From Mucor racemosus (lineage: Eukaryota > Mucoromycota > Mucoromycetes > Mucorales > Mucoraceae), in assembly GCA_027405735.1 (NCBI GenBank), contig JAPEHQ010000002.1, positions 3,174,501 through 3,238,500 of the forward strand: a stretch of 64,000 bases of DNA. Reading direction: 5' to 3'. Under the pieces are notes generated by a model. That model had not been told where the DNA came from. It saw nothing but the letters and a program-made list of their open reading frames with translations, and ran no database searches. A program made the translations under genes and the position numbers. Positions within the stretch are counted from its first letter, which is position 1. Each line of letters opens with the position of its first letter. Shown piece after piece: positions 59,469-64,000 of the stretch.

Positions 59469-61216
59469 TATTGAGCATTTTATTCTGGTAGTTTTTATAT
59501 ATTACATTGAGTTAAATCATTATACAGAAGGAGTATATATAGGCACTGATTTTAGGGCTTGAATCTCATGCATATCCAAAAATACTGCAATGTCATTATT
59601 ACTATTTAATAGAATAAAACTGACCATTCCAATTGTTAAGAAAGTAAGGAAGTCCTGATTTAAGCATCAAATATACGTTGGTATTGAGGATACGATGCTT
59701 TAAGATAACCACAAAGGCTTTGTTTATGATTTTCTGCTTTGTATATGCTGTTTAGACTTGGATTTTGCAGAAAATTGATTTATTATTATCTAGAAATTTG
59801 GTCGTCGTGAACGTTATGCCATTTTTTTTAGCTGAATTTGCCTACGTTATATGAAGCATTTATAGAACTAGTCATTGATTTGAGGTGTACAATAAAAAAA
59901 AAGCACATTATATCATCATCACGTTCCTGAAAAGCAATTTGAAACGGTTGATTTAACGCATCGGCAAATGTCGTTTTTTAGTATTGCCTTCAAAAAACGT
60001 TTAAATTTCGCTTTTTCCACTCTTTTTTTAACAAAAAAAATTTAAATTGCGTATCTCAAGTACGACTTATTATGCTTATACAATTAACACTTGTATTACA
60101 TGACTTTAGATACCTGTAAAAACTCTTTAAAGTGTTGGGTATCCTTGATTTAGAATACAATTTTTCAGGCCAAAAATAATTTAACCACCGCTTTCAAATT
60201 TTGAATCAGGTTTGCAAAATCTGGCACAGTTAAAAAATTTTCGTTACTTTTTCGAAAATTCCTTGGCAGATGATATATAAATGGTGCAAAGCTTATTAAT
60301 AGTTAAATGTATAGTTTTTGGTTGCTCATCCAACAGTGCAATTTTTAGTTAATTTTCTCATACAAAATTTTCCACAATTTGAGAAATTAAAAAATTCACT
60401 TTTTGTAACAAAAGTCATTTTTTTGAATATATAAAAGTAAAATAGGCTATTTGGAGAGATGCATTAAGGTTTTCTGCACATTTTTTATTATAATGTATCT
60501 TATTAAAGTTTCGATTTTCGGGGTGAAGAATATGATTTTCTGATTTTCGGCATTTTTCATGAGGGGTACCTCATGAAAAATCGAAGAAGAAAAAAATATT
60601 TACAAGATTCATAAAACTGCAATAGAACGATTTTATTGAAAGAAAGAAATTGTTTGGTGTAATTCCAAGCATCAACGATATTCAAAAATCATAGAAACGC
60701 GCTCTTTAAAGTAGCTAATTCATGCATTTTTGGTGAAACAATGACCATTTCATCGCACGTTTTTACAAAATCTAATAGTTACTTTCTGGTTTGAACATCT
60801 AGAATTGTGCTCCTAACTCAGAGCTATTGATTGATAGCATTAGATGATAATTTCGAATGAGTAGAAACAATATAGATGTATTTGTTGTCACTAATTTGAT
60901 ATTCTATACATTTACATCGCAAATATAAGAAACCTCAGCTTTGCTTGCAAAATTATAATTTCAATACTACCAAAGTTAAAAGTACCAAGTTCAGAGTATT
61001 GTAAGCGTATGAGAGGATACCAAAAGCATTATTTACAATATTTGAATGAAATTATTAGATCAATTACCAAATAAAACAGAGAATATTGTTGAATACAAAT
61101 TTATTTAAATATTTACTAGGAAAAAAATGAATGATTGTGGACAGGGATATGAATGTGTATGTGTGTGCGAATTATGTATATAGTTTTTTTGGAACAATTG
61201 AAACATATTTAGAAAT
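59215..61216. other. Intergenic between Hsp90 and the MFS gene; long T-run and a strong hairpin
   Basis: A 28-nt T-run spans about 59,438-59,465. At 60,547-60,577 there is a stable inverted repeat, ATTTTTCATGAGG and CCTCATGAAAAAT separated by GGTA. The rest is AT-rich with many TTTTTC/GAAAAA words, similar in style to 13,200-14,400. No gene seen. Confidence 0.6.
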
Positions 61217-63408
61217 TTAATCAACTTCTTCCATCTTAGAGGCCTCGGCATTGTCATCAGCAGGAGTATCATCAGCAGCGGCAGGGGCAGCATCATCGAT
61301 GTCTTCTTCATCAATGCTAAGACCGAGAGAGACCATACGGTTAATACGACTAGCAAATGAACTAGGATCATCCAAAGAGAAACCTGAAGTCAAGAGAGAT
61401 GTCTCATACAATAAAGTAACGAGATCCTTTACAGTACGATCATTAGCATCAGCAGAAGCCTTTGCGCGAAGAGCCTTGATAATGGGATGAGTAGGATTCA
61501 ATTCCAAAGTCTTTTTGGATGCCATGTAACTAGACATGGATGAATCACGAAGAGCTTGAGCCTTCATAATACGTTCCATATTAGCGGACCAACCAAATTG
61601 ACCAGTAGTCAAGACACAAGGCGAATCAGTCAAAATATTGGAAAGAATAACCTTTTCAACCTTTTCACCAAGGATATCCTTGACAGTCTTGCAGAGACCT
61701 TCGAATTCCTTTTGTTCAGCCTCACGGGCCTTCTTCTCTTCCTCATCCTCTTCAATTTCAGCACCCTCCTTGGTGATACAGACCAACTTGTGATCCTCGT
61801 ACTCCTTTAATTGAGTAGTTGCATATTCATCAATTGGATCAGTCATCAGGAGGACTTCAATACCCTTCTTCTTGAAGCCTTCGAGGAAAGGAGAGTTTTC
61901 AACAGCAGTACGAGATTCACCAGTAATGTAGTAAATGTTCTTTTGCTTCTCAGGCATACGAGTGATGTAATCCTTGAATGAAGTCATCTCTTCGCCAGAT
62001 TTGGTAGAGTGATAACGCAACAAATCGGCGAGCTTGGAACGATTTTGAGTGTCTTCATGGATACCGAGCTTGATGTTCTTACCAAAGGCTTCATAGAACT
62101 TGTCAAATTGTTCCTTATCTTCTGAAATTTCTTGGAACATTTCAAGACATTTCTTGACTAAATTCTTGCGGATAACCTTCAAAATCTTGTTTTGTTGAAG
62201 CATTTCACGAGAAATGTTGAGAGGAAGATCTTCAGAATCAACAACACCTTTGATAAAACCGAGCCATTCTGGGATCAATTCATCACAGTCGTCCATGATA
62301 AAGACACGACGGACATAAAGCTTGATGTTGTTTCTCTTCTTCTTGGTTTCAAACATGTCAAATGGAGCACGCTTGGGAACGAAAAGAATAGCACGGAATT
62401 CAAGTTGACCTTCAACGGAAAAGTGCTTGACAGCCAATTGATCTTCCCAATCATTAGTAAGAGCCTTGTAGAATTCAGAATACTCTTCAGGCTTGACATC
62501 TTCAGGGTTACGAGTCCAGAGAGGTTTAGTCTTATTCAATTCTTCGTTCTCAGTGACCATCTCCTTGATAGTCTTCTTTTTCTTGTCGTCCTTCTTGTCA
62601 TCTTCATCAGTGATTTCTTCAATCTTGGCACCTTCTTCAGAGACAGGCTCAGCTTCATCATCAGAAACTTCCTTTTCAACCTCCTTTTCAACTACCAATT
62701 GAATAGGATAAGAGATGAATTCTGAGTGCTTCTTTACAATTTCCTTGATTTTCTTTTCATCGAGGTATTCAAGTTGATCTTCCTTCATGTGAAGACGAAG
62801 TTCAGTACCACGACCAAGTGAAGGGTTAACTTCATCACGAGTAATAGTGAAAGATCCACCAGCAGCAGATTCCCAAATGTATTGTTCATCATCATTGTGC
62901 TTGGTAATGACTTGAACTTTATCAGCGACAAGGTAAGCAGAGTAGAAACCTACACCGAATTGACCAATCATGGAGATATCAGCACCAGAAGAGAGAGCTT
63001 CCATAAATGCCTTGGTACCAGACTTTGCAATAGTACCCAAGTTGTTAACCAAATCAGCCTTGGTCATACCAATACCAGTATCGCGAATGGAAAGAATGTT
63101 GTGCTCTTTATCTGGAATGATGCGGATAAAGAGTTCCTTTTCAGAATCAAGAACAGAGGGATCAGTCAAAGATTGATAGCGAACCTTGTCCAAAGCATCA
63201 GAGGCATTAGAGATTAATTCACGCAAGAAGATTTCCTATACAAAATAAATGTTAGTTTAAATGGTTACGACAAAATCACAAAAAGTAAAGCGCGTTTTTT
63301 AATAAACTATATTATATTTACCTTATTTGAATAGAAAGTATTGATGATTAAACTCATCAATTGAGAGATTTCAGCTTGGAATGAGAAGGTTTCTGTTTCA
63401 GCGCTCAT
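61217..63408 (-). CDS. HSP90: Cytosolic heat shock protein 90
   Basis: Two exons (63408-63322, 63235-61217) give 701 aa, the normal length. The start [20 protein letters not shown] and the ATP-lid motifs [23 protein letters not shown] and [13 protein letters not shown] are intact, then the charged linker ([28 protein letters not shown]), the middle domain ([38 protein letters not shown]) and the C-terminal dimerisation domain. The tail ends MEEVD, which recruits TPR co-chaperones and marks the cytosolic form. The single intron lies after NTFYSNK (phase 0), within the ATPase domain. Strong codon bias indicates high expression. Heat-shock elements lie upstream. Confidence 0.98.
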
Positions 63409-63484
63409 TTTTTTCTTGTAGTTAATGATTTACTAGAGAGAGAGAAAGAAAAAGTGAAGATTCATCTAATCAAATTCATGCCTC

Positions 63485-63492
63485 TATTTATA
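63485..63492 (-). promoter_or_regulatory. TATA box of HSP90
   Basis: Reads TATAAATA on the minus strand, about 77 nt upstream of the start codon, a suitable distance for the core promoter. Confidence 0.6.
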
Positions 63493-63539
63493 CACAATGC
63501 GATGGCAGATGGTAGTTGAACTCCTATTCAATACCAGAT

Positions 63540-63552
63540 TTCGAGCAAATTC
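63540..63552. promoter_or_regulatory. Imperfect heat shock element upstream of HSP90
   Basis: TTCGAGCAAATTC fits the TTCnnGAAnnTTC consensus of Hsf1 sites with one mismatch (GCA for GAA), about 130 bp upstream of the start. Confidence 0.45.
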
Positions 63553-63652
63553 CAGCAGCAAAAAAGAACTACAACATCCCTTGAATCAGAGTTGCCCAAA
63601 TTTAGCTGGGTTGCTATTAAAGGCATGTAGCAATACAAACCCTTCATGATCG

Positions 63653-63665
63653 TTCTGGAAATTTC
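63653..63665. promoter_or_regulatory. Perfect heat shock element upstream of HSP90
   Basis: TTCTGGAAATTTC is a perfect three-unit TTCnnGAAnnTTC element for Hsf1 trimers, about 245 bp upstream of the HSP90 start codon and without another gene in view on that side. Confidence 0.7.
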
Positions 63666-64000
63666 TACATACTTCTCCCTAATTAAATCTGATGAAAAAC
63701 TTCTAGTAATCTTGTCTTCTCCTCCATCACCATTATCAAATTAATTACTAATTGGAGTTGATTTATTTGCATCGTGTAACAGAAGCTATTATAATGATTA
63801 GATACGTTGCATTAAACGTCGGTTTCATGAAGCCCAGGATATAGAATTTTAGGTTTATCGTGGTTTCTAAATATTAATGCGATATGTTTTTGCTGCGAAT
63901 TCCAGTGGTAGGTCACGATGACATCTGTAAGATTTACTTTTGGTATATATTTACGATCAAAACTGATGATCTAGCTTCTATACAATTTCATAAATATCGT

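Noticed and set aside
62192..62725. 177-codon plus-strand frame inside HSP90
   Set aside because: Antisense shadow of the HSP90 coding exon; long antisense frames are common opposite biased codons.
1..64000. CRISPR arrays, rRNA operons, bacterial operons or prophage
   Set aside because: The gene structure is eukaryotic throughout and no regularly spaced repeats or rRNA sequence were seen.

Overview
The window looks like a piece of nuclear genome from a filamentous fungus. The best fit is an early-diverging lineage, Mucoromycota/Mucorales type. The DNA is AT-rich. Genes are split by many short introns (about 50-80 nt, GT...AG, often with a CTAAC/CTGAT-like branch site). The gene set (Lunapark, eL32, mL59, U1-C, HBS1, cytosolic Hsp90 ending in MEEVD, mitochondrial MCAD, LC8) is eukaryotic, and diverged Hsp70-like genes of the kind seen here are common in Mucorales. 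This placement is inferred; no marker in the window fixes genus or species. All exon models below were built by eye from reading phase, splice sites and recalled family sequences.

Layout. 1-5.4 kb: repeat-rich, with a 2.2-kb repeat carrying a broken dynein intermediate chain WD40 exon and a decayed LINE reverse transcriptase. 5.4-18.7 kb: a compact gene block holding an ALKBH8-type oxygenase (-), U1-C (+), Lunapark (+), a CTR copper transporter (-), an FHA-RING Dma1-type E3 ligase (+), ribosomal eL32 (-), mitochondrial ribosomal mL59 (+), a 2OG-Fe(II) oxygenase (+) and an uncharacterised 209-aa protein (-). 18.7-29.8 kb: repeats surrounding a diverged Hsp70-like gene, with a relic of its 3' end, a long direct repeat and a clean retroinsertion. 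29.8-39.5 kb: four minus-strand genes (auxin-efflux-carrier family protein, dynein light chain LC8, STK32/YANK-like kinase, HBS1 with an intron-nested Ski7-like ORF). 39.5-54.8 kb: gene-poor and repeat-rich, with three islands dense in one short word each, a decayed gene, two further copies of the 2.2-kb repeat in inverted orientation, LTR-like repeats and other duplicated segments. 54.8-63.4 kb: MCAD (+), a SAM methyltransferase (-), an MFS transporter (-) and Hsp90 (-) with heat-shock elements upstream.

How the genes relate. There are no operons. Several genes serve RNA metabolism and translation: U1-C (splicing), the ALKBH8-type enzyme (tRNA wobble modification by homology), eL32 and mL59 (cytosolic and mitochondrial ribosomes), HBS1 and its nested Ski7-like ORF (ribosome rescue and exosome recruitment). 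The others are general cell genes (ER shape, copper, mitotic checkpoint/septation, dynein, fatty-acid oxidation, chaperones). Spacing is tight within the gene blocks: Lunapark and CTR coding ends overlap by 17 bp, MCAD and the methyltransferase converge with 25 bp between stops, and the ALKBH8-type gene and U1-C diverge from a 198-bp interval.

The most interesting items are the HBS1/Ski7-type nested ORF, the retroinsertion with target-site duplication, poly(A) and AATAAA, the repeat family that carries a host dynein exon, and the cluster of three word-dense islands at 41.3-44.6 kb. I found no CRISPR array, rRNA or convincing tRNA.
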